A DNA stretch of 64,000 bases from Nocardioides sp. Lineage in GTDB: Bacteria; Actinomycetota; Actinomycetes; Propionibacteriales; Nocardioidaceae. Made by a program: the position numbers and the translations under genes. Numbering within the stretch: position 1 is the first letter of the stretch; every line of letters starts with the position of its first letter. Where the stretch lies: the NCBI GenBank assembly GCA_002729525.1, contig PBYI01000015.1, positions 1 to 64,000 on the forward strand, given 5' to 3'. Below are positions 51,355-60,833 of the stretch, piece by piece. Under the pieces are notes generated by a model, which saw only the letters and a list, made by a program, of their open reading frames with translations, was not told the DNA's origin and did not search any database.

Positions 51355-51981
51355 TCAGGCGCTCTTGATCGCCGAGACGTCGAAGGCGAGTTTGATCTTG
51401 TCCGAGACCAGCACGCCGCCGGTCTCGAGCGCGGCGTTCCAGGTGAGGCCCCAGTCCTTGCGGTTGACCGTGACCTCGCCCTCGAAGCCGATGCGGGTGT
51501 TGCCGAAGGGGTCCTGGGCGGTGCCGAGGAAGTCGAAGTCGATCGAGACCGACTTGGTGACATCCTTGATGGTCAGGTCGCCGGTGATCGTCCAGGTATC
51601 GCCGTCGCGCTCGACGTCGGTCGAGGCGAAGGTGAGGGTCGGGTAGGTCTCGGCGTCGAAGAAGTCGGCCGAGACGAGGTGGCCGTCGCGGTCGGCGGAA
51701 CCGGTGGTGACGGAGGCTGCCTTGATCGTGAGCGACACCGAGGACGCCGACGGGGTGGCGGTGTCGACCGTGGCGGTGCCCTCGAAGTCGAGGAACGAGC
51801 CGCGGACCGAGGTGACCATCGCGTGGCGGGCGACGAAGCCGACGCGGGTGTGCGACGGGTCGATCGTGTAGGCACCGGCAATGTCGGGGACGGTCGCGGT
51901 GGCGACGGCGGCCGGGGCGGTCGCAGCGGGGGCGGCAGCAGCGGCGGGGGCGGTCTTGGTCTTGCGCTTGAAGAGAGGCAT
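51355..51981 (-). CDS. YceI-family lipid-binding protein
   Basis: 208 residues. The first about 40 are basic then Ala/Pro/Thr rich (FKRKTKTAPAAAAAPAATA); no signal peptide is obvious. The YceI lipocalin-like barrel follows: AYTIDPSHTRVGFVARHAMV, VRGSFLDFEGT, VSADFFDAETYPTLTFAS, GDLTIKDVTKSVSIDF. Binds isoprenoid-like lipids. ATG 51981 with AGGAG. A MarR-type dyad lies upstream. Confidence 0.9.
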   Translation of the reverse strand: MPLFKRKTKTAPAAAAAPAATAPAAVATATVPDIAGAYTIDPSHTRVGFVARHAMVTSVRGSFLDFEGTATVDTATPSASSVSLTIKAASVTTGSADRDGHLVSADFFDAETYPTLTFASTDVERDGDTWTITGDLTIKDVTKSVSIDFDFLGTAQDPFGNTRIGFEGEVTVNRKDWGLTWNAALETGGVLVSDKIKLAFDVSAIKSA

Positions 51982-51998
51982 GGCGGGCTCCTGGGCGG

Positions 51999-52018
51999 GT
52001 AGGTGAAACCTCAACTAC
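51999..52018. promoter_or_regulatory. MarR-type dyad upstream of yceI
   Basis: GTAGGTGAAACCTCAACTAC is a 20-bp near-palindrome (GTAG-TGA....TCA-CTAC). Similar TAGTTGA..TCAACTA sites precede MarR-controlled yceI genes in general experience; the regulator is not in the adjacent DNA. Confidence 0.55.
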
Positions 52019-52083
52019 CCGAGCAATCGCGCCCGCCCCGGTATTCCGCTAGCCGCGTGATCCGCATCAGGCCTGCGGCCGTG

Positions 52084-52533
52084 TCACTGCGTCGGCTCGG
52101 CACAGAGGAACGGCGGCCGCTCGCCGCCCGCGTGGTACTCGAAGCGCTCCCCCGCCACCTCCAACACGATCCGGCGGCCCGGCACCAGCGCCTGGGTGTA
52201 CATCGACCCCGGCTCGGCGCAGCCGAGGCTGCCGTCGCGCCAGGTGACCTCCTCGACCGAGGCCACCGCCACCTCGTCCTCGGGCATCCCCTGCTGCGCG
52301 GCCAGGTCGGCCACCGCCTGCGCGACCTCCGGGTCGGCGCCGGACGTGTCGGGCGTGTCGGACTGACCCGGCTCGCTCGGGTCGGCCGGCTCACTGGTCG
52401 GCAGCGTGCTGCTCACAGTGGTCGTCTCCTTCGTCGGCTCGGGACCGGCCGCGGGCCCCGTCGTACCGCAGCCTCCGAGCACGAGCACGGCGGTGACGAG
52501 CCCGGTGACCCGGACGCTGGTGGTCGCTCCCAT
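52084..52533 (-). CDS. Small lipoprotein of unknown function
   Basis: 149 residues from ATG 52533. Signal with lipobox VLGGC (Cys about residue 22), then a Thr/Ser/Pro/Glu linker to about 65, then a compact domain with two Cys (GSLGCAEPG, PPFLCAEP) that may form a disulfide. The pattern EVTWRDGSLGCAEPGSMYTQALVPG recurs in small actinobacterial lipoproteins; role unknown. Confidence 0.8.
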   Translation of the reverse strand: MGATTSVRVTGLVTAVLVLGGCGTTGPAAGPEPTKETTTVSSTLPTSEPADPSEPGQSDTPDTSGADPEVAQAVADLAAQQGMPEDEVAVASVEEVTWRDGSLGCAEPGSMYTQALVPGRRIVLEVAGERFEYHAGGERPPFLCAEPTQ

Positions 52534-52636
52534 GGTGCGGTCCTCCTCGAGGATGACGGTCCCCGGTACGACGCGGCGGCGCGGAGGCGGGTTCCCTCCC
52601 CGCCCCCGGCTTCCGGCACCTACCCCGGAACGCAGC

Positions 52637-52672
52637 CGGCCGGCCGCCCCTCGCGGGACGACCGGCCGGCCG
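52637..52672 (-). terminator. Hairpin after the subtilase gene
   Basis: CGGCCGGCCG at 52637-52646 and again, self-complementary, at 52663-52672, with a 16-base loop. It is 17 bases past the subtilase stop at 52689. Confidence 0.65.
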
Positions 52673-52688
52673 CTGTGCTGGGCAGACC

Positions 52689-55600
52689 TCAGCGCTTGCT
52701 GCGGTCCTTGAGCTTCACCCGGACGAACCGCGGGTCGAGCGGCTCGATGCCCGGGGTGTCGAGCGTGATCATCCGGACGACCTTGGTCTTCTGCTTGCCG
52801 GGTCGGTTGATGATCCGCACGACCTCGCGTGCGATGCGCTGGTTCTTGCCGAACACGACCACGCCGTCGAGACGGCGGTAGTCACGACCGGGCTTGGCGG
52901 TGCCGCGGACGGCGTACCTCACGACCAGGCGCTTGCCCACCGACCACGCGGGGCGGCGGAACTGCACGATCCCGTTGACCGACGGCTCGATCGCGTCGCG
53001 CTTCTTCACGATGCGGATCGGGGTGTCGGGCATCGGCTGCACGCCGCCGACGACGGTGACGTCGGTGGTGTGCGTGACCGGCTCGGCGCCGATCGCGTCG
53101 ACGCTGTCGACCAGCGTGTTGGTGAGCACGGCACCGTCGGCCACGTCGTCGTCGACGGTCACCTGGTAGGTGAACGTCTTCGCCGGGAAGCTGTTGCCGT
53201 AGGTCATGCACACCACGGTGCCCGGCTCGATGACGCCGGCGGCGTCGCCCGCGTTCACGAGCGCCGTCCCCTTCTCGCCGGAGCCGTTCTCCGCACCGAT
53301 CGTGACGTTGCCGAGCGGACCGTCGAGGTCGCCGAACGCGACGACGACGTCGCGCGAGCCGTCGATTTGGAACACCTGGTAGTCGTAGGTGCCCAGCTCG
53401 CCGTCGGGGTCACGGAACAGCCGCATGTCGTCGAACTGGGCGATCGCCAGGTCGCCGGCCGAGGCGAGGCTGACGCCCGCCTTGGTGCTGGCGTCGTAGG
53501 TCACGACCATGTCCTGCCAGAGCATCGCGGCCACGTTGTTCGGCAGCGCCGTGTCGGGCAGCGACTGGTTCACGAACGGCGAGCCGCCGTAGTTGTCCTC
53601 GCCGTAGACGAGGAACCCGTCGTCGGTGAAGGTCATGCCGGTGTAGGAGTCCTCGTAGAAGCCCAGCTCCATGTCCGTGAACGCGGTCCACGACGTGCCG
53701 TCACCGGTGACGCCCGGGAACCGGAAGTCGTCGACGTTGAACAGGTCGAAGTAGCCGGCCTCGCCCAGGAGCGGGTTGACGCAGCTCTCGTCGTCGGCGC
53801 TGGTGGTGACGGTGTAGTCACCCTCGGCCCCGACCGGCGTCGGCATCGTCGTGCCCCAGGTGAGGACCCCGTCCTCGACGGTGACGCCCTCGGGGCCGGA
53901 GCCCTCGACGTACGTCGTGCCCTCGGAGAGGGTGTCCTCGAAGGCGTACTCCAGGTCCTCGGAGGTCACGTTCGGCTGCACCTCGACGGTGTAGGTGATC
54001 GTGTCGCCCGGACCCGCCGTCTCCACGTCGGCCGTCTTGGTGACGTCGTCGGCGAGGCGGTTGATCGTGACCGGGATGGTGCCGAGGTCGGTGCCGCCCG
54101 CGGCGGACGCGAGCGAGATCGAGCCGTACCAGGTCTGACCGGCCTCCATGGCCGGCTCGTCCCAGAACGCGCGGACCGTGAACGGCTCACCGCCGGGCTG
54201 GGTGGCGGGGCCCTCGACGGTGAGGTTTCCCTCGTCGCCGGCGACCACCGCGTGCTCGACCGTCACCGTGTCGGTGTCGGCGTCGCTGGCCTCCCAGTTC
54301 TGCACCAGGATCCACCAGGCACCCTCGTCACCCTCGTACAGCGGGATGTCGATGCCCTCGTCGGAGCCGCCCGAGGCGCTGTACGCCACCAGGGTGGCGT
54401 CGCCGGGGGTGTCGCCGTAGCCCACGAAGAGGTCGAAGTCGGGGGCGGTGGCGTCCTGGAGGTTGACCACCAGACGGGTCGCGCCGACCGGCACGGTCAG
54501 GTCGATCTGCTGGCTGCCGTTGCCGTCGAACGGGTCGTCGTTGGTCTCGTCCTGCGGCATCGAGACCTCGGTCTGCTCGGCGGGGACCAGGCCGGCGGCC
54601 TGGACGTCGAGCGCGGTGACCTCGACCGCGGTGATCTCACCGGACTCCTGCGAGCCGGCGTCACGACGGGTGTCGACGTCGATCGACGCCGGGACCGCGC
54701 CGTTGGACGGCATCGCAGCGACCGGCAGGTGCGCGGCCGGGGCGTCGGAGCCGTCCGGCGGGGTCAGGACGACCGAGCCGAACTGGTAGGCGTCGACGGC
54801 CTGGCCGGAGACGTCGGCGGTGACGGTGATCTCGGCGGTCTCACCCTCGGCGAGGGTGAAGGACTCCGGCGAGACGGACACGTCGATGCCGTCGGTGACC
54901 GCGGAGCCTGCGGCCGTCCAGGTGCCGGCACCGGTGCTGGTGGCGGTGACCGTACGGGTCCAGGTGCAGACCTGGACGCAGTCGGAGCTGTCCATGCTGG
55001 GCAGGTTCAGCTCCTTCGGGTCGCCACCCTCGGCCGGGTTGGCCGCGAGGTAGTCGGCCTCGGTGATGTCGAGGACGAGGCCGGCGTCGGACGCCTTGGT
55101 CAGGTCGACGCGGCCGGAGCCCATGTCGAACCAGTCGGCGGGCGTGCCGTCGGAGTCGGTGACCTCGGTGACCGCGGTGGTCATCAGGGCCGACTGCGCC
55201 TCGGCGGGGGTCCAGTCCGGGTTGGCGGCGTCCAGCAGCGCCAGCGAGCCGGCGATGTGCGGGCTGGCCATCGACGTACCGGAGATGAAGCCCCAGACGA
55301 CCTCGTTGTCGTGGCCCTCGGCCGCGAGGATGTCCACGCCGGGCGCGGAGATGCTCGGGCTGATGATGTCCATCGACCGGTTCGGGCCACGGCTGGAGAA
55401 CGCCGCCATGGTGTCGGCGATGTCGGAGCCGATGTACTCCTGGCCGCCGGAGAGCGACGCCACCGGGTTGGTGACCGAGGCCATCCAGGCCTTGAGGTCC
55501 TCGCCGTCGTCGTAGGTGATGTGCACGGCCGGCAGGGCGTGCGGGTCGGCGTTGAGCGAGTCACCGCTGGCGGCGTCGTTGGCGAGGATCATGCCCGCGG

Positions 55601-57116
55601 CGCCGAGGTCGGCGACGACCTCGCCCTTCTGCACGCGACCGGTCACACCGCGGGTGCAGACCACGATCGCGCCCGCGACGGTGGCTGCGTCCAGGTTGCC
55701 CTCGCGGCACAGCTCGTCACCGGCGTCGGCCGCGTCGACCAGCGGGAAGGTCCCGTCGGTGGCGTTGGCGAACGCCAGACCGGTGATGTCGGGGTGCGTG
55801 GCGTCGCCGTCGGCGGCGAGGTCCTGCACCGTCGCGCGCCACTGGCGGTCGTGCGTGGTCGCGCCGACGCTCGTCATCCAGGGGGCGTTGGCCGGGGAGC
55901 CCACGGTCTCCGCACCCGGTCCGGAGTTGCCGGCCGAGGTCGCGACGTGGATGCCCGCGGCACGGGCGTTGAGGAAGCCGATCGAGTCGGCCTGGTTCCA
56001 CGGGCTCGGCGAGGCCGAGGAGCCGATGGAGTAGTTGATGACGTCGACCTGGTCGTCGATCGCCTGCTCGATGCCCGCGAGGATCGCGGAGCCCGGGCAG
56101 CCGTCGGAGCAGACGTCGTAGGCGATGATGTTGGCGTGCGGGGCGACGCCCTTGATGTTGCGCGTCGCGGAGAACCGCTCGGCCGGGTCGGCCTCGGTGC
56201 TGTACGTCGTCGCGTCGAGCTGGTTGCCGGCGGTCGTCGAGGCCGTGTGCGAGCCGTGACCGTCGTCGTCGTACGGGTTGGTGCCGTCGTTGGGGTCCAG
56301 GTCCCAGGCGCCGATGAGCTTGTCGGTGCAGCCCCAGTCGGCGATGTAGACGTCCGAGTCGGGGTCGCAGACGCCGACGTAGGTGCCGGCGCCGAGCGGA
56401 TTCTGCACCTCGTAGCCGTCGCCGCCGTCGGCCGGGTCGACCGAGGAGGCGAAGGACGGGTTGGCGGGGTTGATGCCGGAGTCGATGATGCCGACGACGA
56501 CGCCCTCGCCCTTGGTGCCCTCGTTGTCCGGGGTGGCGGTGCCGTCCCAGATGCTGGGGGCGCCGATCCACTCGGGACCGCGGTCGGTCTGCAGCTCGTG
56601 CTTCACGTCGACCTGCACCGCGCTCACGCCGTCGAGGTCGGCGACCTGGCGGGCCTCGGCCCGGTTGAGCTCGATGGCGAAGCCGTTGAGCGCGTCGGTG
56701 TAGGAGAACAGCGGCTCGGCCGAGCGGCCGGTGATGCCCGCGATCTCGCTGCGCAGCGACGCCTGCTCGGACTCGAGGTGGCCGCGGTAGGCGCGCTCGC
56801 GCGACGCCTCCGGACGGTAGGAGCGACCCTCGGCCTGGACGGGCTTGAGGCCCTTCACGCCACCGGCGTACGCCGGGACGGCCGCGTCCTCGAGCTGGAT
56901 GACGTAGGTCTTCTTCCCGGCCTTGCCGAGCGAGATGACCGTGCCCTTCTCGATGGACTTGGCGACGGTCGCGGTCTCCTGCTGGAGCTGCGGCACGTCG
57001 GGGTCGGGCGCGGCGGCGAGCGCCGCGGGTGCAGCCGTCGCGGCCGGAGCCGCGAGGCCAAGTGCCAGCGCCGAGACCGCTGACACCGCTGACACCGCGA
57101 TGGAACGACGGATCAC
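52689..57116 (-). CDS. Giant secreted subtilase (S8 peptidase)
   Basis: 1475 residues from GTG 57116. Signal peptide 1-30. Inhibitor-I9-like propeptide at about 65-180. S8 domain about 195-690 with Asp212 (IIDSGINP), His287 (GHGSHTAST) and Ser615 (GTSMASPHIAG), with a PA insertion between His and Ser (about 440-560). Then a Fn3-like region, a pre-peptidase C-terminal-type segment (VVNLQDATAPDFDLFVGYGD), a DUF11-like repeat region and a final Calx-beta-like module (RIVKKRDAIEPSVNG to FVRVKLKDRSKR). Probably a secreted scavenging protease. Upstream promoter and upstream terminator make it monocistronic. Confidence 0.93.
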   Translation of the reverse strand: MIRRSIAVSAVSAVSALALGLAAPAATAAPAALAAAPDPDVPQLQQETATVAKSIEKGTVISLGKAGKKTYVIQLEDAAVPAYAGGVKGLKPVQAEGRSYRPEASRERAYRGHLESEQASLRSEIAGITGRSAEPLFSYTDALNGFAIELNRAEARQVADLDGVSAVQVDVKHELQTDRGPEWIGAPSIWDGTATPDNEGTKGEGVVVGIIDSGINPANPSFASSVDPADGGDGYEVQNPLGAGTYVGVCDPDSDVYIADWGCTDKLIGAWDLDPNDGTNPYDDDGHGSHTASTTAGNQLDATTYSTEADPAERFSATRNIKGVAPHANIIAYDVCSDGCPGSAILAGIEQAIDDQVDVINYSIGSSASPSPWNQADSIGFLNARAAGIHVATSAGNSGPGAETVGSPANAPWMTSVGATTHDRQWRATVQDLAADGDATHPDITGLAFANATDGTFPLVDAADAGDELCREGNLDAATVAGAIVVCTRGVTGRVQKGEVVADLGAAGMILANDAASGDSLNADPHALPAVHITYDDGEDLKAWMASVTNPVASLSGGQEYIGSDIADTMAAFSSRGPNRSMDIISPSISAPGVDILAAEGHDNEVVWGFISGTSMASPHIAGSLALLDAANPDWTPAEAQSALMTTAVTEVTDSDGTPADWFDMGSGRVDLTKASDAGLVLDITEADYLAANPAEGGDPKELNLPSMDSSDCVQVCTWTRTVTATSTGAGTWTAAGSAVTDGIDVSVSPESFTLAEGETAEITVTADVSGQAVDAYQFGSVVLTPPDGSDAPAAHLPVAAMPSNGAVPASIDVDTRRDAGSQESGEITAVEVTALDVQAAGLVPAEQTEVSMPQDETNDDPFDGNGSQQIDLTVPVGATRLVVNLQDATAPDFDLFVGYGDTPGDATLVAYSASGGSDEGIDIPLYEGDEGAWWILVQNWEASDADTDTVTVEHAVVAGDEGNLTVEGPATQPGGEPFTVRAFWDEPAMEAGQTWYGSISLASAAGGTDLGTIPVTINRLADDVTKTADVETAGPGDTITYTVEVQPNVTSEDLEYAFEDTLSEGTTYVEGSGPEGVTVEDGVLTWGTTMPTPVGAEGDYTVTTSADDESCVNPLLGEAGYFDLFNVDDFRFPGVTGDGTSWTAFTDMELGFYEDSYTGMTFTDDGFLVYGEDNYGGSPFVNQSLPDTALPNNVAAMLWQDMVVTYDASTKAGVSLASAGDLAIAQFDDMRLFRDPDGELGTYDYQVFQIDGSRDVVVAFGDLDGPLGNVTIGAENGSGEKGTALVNAGDAAGVIEPGTVVCMTYGNSFPAKTFTYQVTVDDDVADGAVLTNTLVDSVDAIGAEPVTHTTDVTVVGGVQPMPDTPIRIVKKRDAIEPSVNGIVQFRRPAWSVGKRLVVRYAVRGTAKPGRDYRRLDGVVVFGKNQRIAREVVRIINRPGKQKTKVVRMITLDTPGIEPLDPRFVRVKLKDRSKR

Positions 57117-57200
57117 GTCGAGATTCCCCCCGCTAGTGATGGATTGGCCGGGGGTCGTCCGATACGTGCTGAAGTTCCCCCGAGGACACACGCGGTGAAA

Positions 57201-57230
57201 GGAATATGTCGGATTGACAGCGTTAGTCAA
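57201..57230 (-). promoter_or_regulatory. Subtilase promoter
   Basis: On the minus strand TTGACT (57230-57225), 18 bases, TATTCC (57206-57201). This lies 85 bases before the start codon in the most A+T-rich part of the local gap. Confidence 0.5.
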
Positions 57231-57329
57231 GCATTTCTTCAGGTTCGTGACAGGCGTCCATGAAGTCCGACACCCGGGCACCGGCTGCGTGCGGGCCTCT
57301 GCCGCGTACCTCCGGGCCCGCCCGGGGAG

Positions 57330-57354
57330 CCTCTCGTCGGACCGGGACGGGAGG
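57330..57354 (-). terminator. Hairpin after the catabolic operon
   Basis: 9-base arms 57330-57338 and 57346-57354 with one mismatch and a 7-base loop, 26 bases beyond the GMC oxidoreductase stop. Confidence 0.6.
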
Positions 57355-57379
57355 CACCCTCGGACACGGTCAGGAGGAC

Positions 57380-58978
57380 TCAGGCGTCGGCGAGCACCAG
57401 CGCCGCACCCTTCTCGCCGATCATCATCGACGGCGCCTGCGTGTTGCCGCTGATGATCGTCGGCATGATCGAGGAGTCGATGACGCGGAGCCCCTCGAGC
57501 CCGCGCACCTTGAGCGTGGGGTCGACCACCGCGAGCTCGTCGACGCCCATCTTGCAGCTGCCGACGGGGTGGTAGTCGGTCTTGCCCCAGCGGCGGATGT
57601 AGTCGCGGATCTCCTCGTCGGTACGCACCGACGGACCGGGCAGCTGCTCGTCCTCGAGGAGGTCGCGGAACGCGGGGGCCTCGAAGACCTTCCGCATCAC
57701 CTTGAAGCCCTCGACCGCGACGTCCATGTCGGCCGGGTCCTCCATGTAGTTCGGGTCGACGACCGGCGGCACCGACGGGTCCGAGGACCGTAGGGTGACC
57801 GCGCCGCTCGACACCGGCCGCACGTTGCAGGCCAGCAGGGTCACGCCGTGGCCCGGGATCCGCTCCGCGGTGTGCGAGCCGTCCTTCCACACGACGTACG
57901 CCGGCAGGAAGTGCAGCTGGAGGTCGGGTGAGCGCACGTCGTCGGCGCTCTTGAGGAACGCACCGCCCTCGGTGATCGTCGCGGTGGCCGCGCCGGTCCG
58001 GAAGAGGCCGTACTCGACTGCGTGCCGGGCGGCCCGCCACCAGCGGTCCTCGCCGCTGTAGGTGACCGGCTTCGCGGCCTTGCGGGTGATGTAGACCTCG
58101 AGCTGGTCGCGGAGGTTCTTGCCGACCCCGGGCAGGTCGTGCACGACGTCCATGCCGAGCGCTGCGAGCTCGTCGCCGGGACCGATGCCGGAGTGCAGCA
58201 GCAGGCGCGGGCTGTTGATCGCGCCGGCCGCGACGATCACCTCGCGGTCCGCGGTGACGCGGTGGGTCTCGCCCTTGCGCGTGTACTCCAGTCCGGTGGC
58301 GCGGCCGCCCTCGACGATGATCCGCGAGGCTGCGGCACCGGTCAGCACGGTGAGGTTGGGCCGGTCGAGCACCGGGTGCAGGAACGCCGTCGAGGCGCTC
58401 TCGCGACGGGCGTCGCGCTGGGTGACCTGGTGGTAGAAGACGCCGTCCTGGGTGGCGCCGTTAGGGTCGTCGGTCCGCGGGATGCCGACCTCCTGCGCGG
58501 CCCGCATGAACGCCTTGGTCATCGGGTTGTGCTGCACCTGGTCGGCGACGTTCAGCTCTCCGTCGATGCCGTGGTACTCGTCGGCCAGGCGCTCGTTGCG
58601 CTCGTGGACGGTGAAGTACGGCAGCACGTCGTCGTACGACCAGCCCTCGCAGCCGAGGTCGGCCCACTCGTCGTAGTCGAGCCGGTTGCCGCGCACGTAG
58701 AGCATCGCGTTGACCGAGGTGCTGCCGCCGAGGACCTTGCCCTGCGGCAGGAACATCGAGCGGTCCTCGAGGTGCTTCTGCGGCGCGGTGTCGAAGATCC
58801 AGTTGGCGCTGGTGCCCATGAGCTTGGCGAAGCCGGCGGGGATCTTCACCAGCGGGCTGCGGTCGCGGGCCCCGGCCTCGAGCAGCAGCACCCGGTGGGA
58901 CGGGTCGGCGCTGAGGCGGTTGGCGAGCACGCAACCGGCCGCACCGGCTCCGACGACGACGTAGGTGTAGCGGTTCAC
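57380..58978 (-). CDS. GMC-family FAD oxidoreductase (choline-dehydrogenase-like)
   Basis: 532 residues. FAD fold VVVGAGAAGCVLANRLS, GMC signatures GKVLGGSTSVNAMLYVRGN and GAINSPRLLLHSGIGPG, catalytic His in DYHPVGSCKMG. It oxidises primary or secondary alcohols. GTG 58978 overlaps the glycerate kinase stop (GTGA). Last gene of the six-gene operon; it could oxidise the incoming polyol or sugar. Confidence 0.92.
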   Translation of the reverse strand: MNRYTYVVVGAGAAGCVLANRLSADPSHRVLLLEAGARDRSPLVKIPAGFAKLMGTSANWIFDTAPQKHLEDRSMFLPQGKVLGGSTSVNAMLYVRGNRLDYDEWADLGCEGWSYDDVLPYFTVHERNERLADEYHGIDGELNVADQVQHNPMTKAFMRAAQEVGIPRTDDPNGATQDGVFYHQVTQRDARRESASTAFLHPVLDRPNLTVLTGAAASRIIVEGGRATGLEYTRKGETHRVTADREVIVAAGAINSPRLLLHSGIGPGDELAALGMDVVHDLPGVGKNLRDQLEVYITRKAAKPVTYSGEDRWWRAARHAVEYGLFRTGAATATITEGGAFLKSADDVRSPDLQLHFLPAYVVWKDGSHTAERIPGHGVTLLACNVRPVSSGAVTLRSSDPSVPPVVDPNYMEDPADMDVAVEGFKVMRKVFEAPAFRDLLEDEQLPGPSVRTDEEIRDYIRRWGKTDYHPVGSCKMGVDELAVVDPTLKVRGLEGLRVIDSSIMPTIISGNTQAPSMMIGEKGAALVLADA

Positions 58979-60000
58979 GGTGCGGTCACTTCCTTGCTTC
59001 GGGACGGGTCGGGGTGCAGGTAGGTGGTGGTGAGGTCGGCGGCGGCCGCGGCGAGCGCGTCCGGGTCGCCGGCCTCGACGGCGTCGACGAGGCCGAGGCG
59101 GTCGAGCAGGTCGGGGTCGGCGTCGTTGCGCCCGACAACGGCCACGACGGGTACGCCGGCGCGCGCGGCCCAGCGGGTGACGCCGTCGACGACCTTGCCG
59201 TGCTCGGTCTGGCCGTCGAGCCGGCCCTCCCCGGTGAGCGCGAGGTCGGCGCCGGCGAGCAGGTCGGAGAAGCGGAGCCGGTCGAGCACGGTGTCGATGC
59301 CCTGGACGAGCGTGGCGTCGTGCGCGGCCCACAGCGCGCCGGAGAGCCCGCCGGCGGCGCCGGTCCGGGGTACGCCGCGCGGGTCGCGGGGCAGCCGGCC
59401 GGCGGTCTTGTGGAGCCGTCGGGTCAGCCGCTCGACGGTCGCGGGGTCGGCGCCCTTCTGCGGCCCGAACAGCCGCGCGCTCTCCTCGTACGGCGTCAGC
59501 ACGTCGCACAGCACGGTCAGCCGGGCACCGCCGAGGCCCCCCACGTCGTCGATCGCGCGCAGCGCGCCGAGCCCGCCGTCGCTGCAACCGCTGCCGCCCA
59601 CCCCGAGCAGCACCTCGCGGGCGCCGCACTCGACGGCTGCGACGAGCAGCTCGCCGGTGCCGGCGCTGGTGGCGGCGTAGGCGTCGACCGTGTCCGGGTC
59701 GACCAGGTGCAGCCCGCTCGCGGCGGCCGTCTCGACCACGGCCACCCGGGTGTCCTCGTCGAGGACGAAGCCGGCGCGCACCCGTCGCCCGTCGGGAGCG
59801 GTCACCTCGCGCTCGACCGTGCGGCCGCCGTACACCGCCGACAGCACCGCGAGGGTGCCCTCGCCGCCGTCGGCGAGCGGCCGCTCGACGGCGGTCCCAC
59901 CGGCGGCCCGGACGCCGGCCGCCAGCGCGGCGGCGACCTGGGCGGCGGTCATCGTGCCCTTGACGGAGTCGGGGGCGACCAGCACGCACGGCGCGCTCAT
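58975..60000 (-). CDS. glxK: Glycerate kinase
   Basis: 341 residues, GckA/GarK type-II family. VLVAPDSVKGTMTAAQVAAAL, RPLADGGEGTLAVL, VLLGVGGSGCSDGGLGAL, and ALTGEGRLDGQTEHGKVVDGV are its conserved blocks. It phosphorylates D-glycerate, normally to 2-phosphoglycerate, feeding lower glycolysis. ATG 60000 overlaps the previous stop (ATGA). Its presence says the operon's substrate is degraded through glycerate. Confidence 0.93.
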   Translation of the reverse strand: MSAPCVLVAPDSVKGTMTAAQVAAALAAGVRAAGGTAVERPLADGGEGTLAVLSAVYGGRTVEREVTAPDGRRVRAGFVLDEDTRVAVVETAAASGLHLVDPDTVDAYAATSAGTGELLVAAVECGAREVLLGVGGSGCSDGGLGALRAIDDVGGLGGARLTVLCDVLTPYEESARLFGPQKGADPATVERLTRRLHKTAGRLPRDPRGVPRTGAAGGLSGALWAAHDATLVQGIDTVLDRLRFSDLLAGADLALTGEGRLDGQTEHGKVVDGVTRWAARAGVPVVAVVGRNDADPDLLDRLGLVDAVEAGDPDALAAAAADLTTTYLHPDPSRSKEVTAP

Positions 60001-60833
60001 GCGGGCACCGCCACCGGGTCGAGCGCGGCCATCCGGTCGCGGAGGTCGGGCAGCAGGTCGGCGAGGTCGCGCGCCCAGACGTCGGGGTTGAGGACCTCGA
60101 CCTCGGCCGGTCCGGTGTAACCACCGGCGCGGACGGCGGCGACGATCCCGGCGACGTCGATGCAGCCGTCGCCGGGCAGCCCACGACCGGCGAGCAGGTC
60201 GGGGGTCGGCACGAGCCAGTCGGCGACGTGCAGGCCGAGCACGTGCCCGGCCGCCCGGTTGAGCGCGCGGTCGAGGCCGGCGTCCCACCACACGTGGTAG
60301 GTGTCGACGGCGACGCCGAGGTGGTCGTCGTCGAGCTCCTCGACCAGGTCGAGGGCCTGGTCGAGGGTCACGATCGCCGACCGCTCGGCGAGGAACATCG
60401 GGTGGAACGGCTCGACCGCGAGGCGTACGCCGTACGTCCGGGCGACCGGCAGCAGCCGCGCGACGCCGTCGCGGATCCGGGCGCGTGCCTCGTCGGCGGC
60501 ACTCCGGTGGGTCCCGACGACGGGTCCGCAGACCAGCACCAGCACGGGTGCCCCGAGCGCGGCTGCTTCGGCCACCGCGGCCTCGTTGTCGGCGACGGTC
60601 TCGGCGTTCGGCCGAGTGCCCGTGAAGAACCCGCCGCGGCACAGCGCGGTGGCGCGCACCCCCTGGTCGTCGAGCACCTGCCGGGTCGTCGCGGCGCTGC
60701 CGTCGACGTACTGGTGCCGCCACAGCGACACCCCGTCGATCCCGGCCGCGACGCACCCGGCGACCAGCGCGCGGGTGGTGCTGGTCTCCGTCGTGGCCTG
60801 GTTGACCGCGAGCCAGGGGGACGTCGAGGGCAT
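59997..60833 (-). CDS. TIM-barrel sugar-phosphate isomerase/epimerase
   Basis: 278 residues, AP-endonuclease-2/xylose-isomerase-like barrel. Metal-site pattern RLAVEPFHPMF, GVAVDTYHVWWD, GLHVADWLVPTPD and PAEVEVLNPDVW. Related to hydroxypyruvate isomerase and inosose dehydratase. ATG 60833 and the previous stop share TGATG. Next to glycerate kinase, a hydroxypyruvate- or keto-sugar isomerising role is plausible but unproven. Confidence 0.85.
   Translation of the reverse strand: MPSTSPWLAVNQATTETSTTRALVAGCVAAGIDGVSLWRHQYVDGSAATTRQVLDDQGVRATALCRGGFFTGTRPNAETVADNEAAVAEAAALGAPVLVLVCGPVVGTHRSAADEARARIRDGVARLLPVARTYGVRLAVEPFHPMFLAERSAIVTLDQALDLVEELDDDHLGVAVDTYHVWWDAGLDRALNRAAGHVLGLHVADWLVPTPDLLAGRGLPGDGCIDVAGIVAAVRAGGYTGPAEVEVLNPDVWARDLADLLPDLRDRMAALDPVAVPA

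Noticed and set aside
52689..58040. Subtilase frame extended upstream to 58040
   Set aside because: It would overlap the GMC gene and bypass a clear signal peptide, ribosome site and promoter at 57116-57230.
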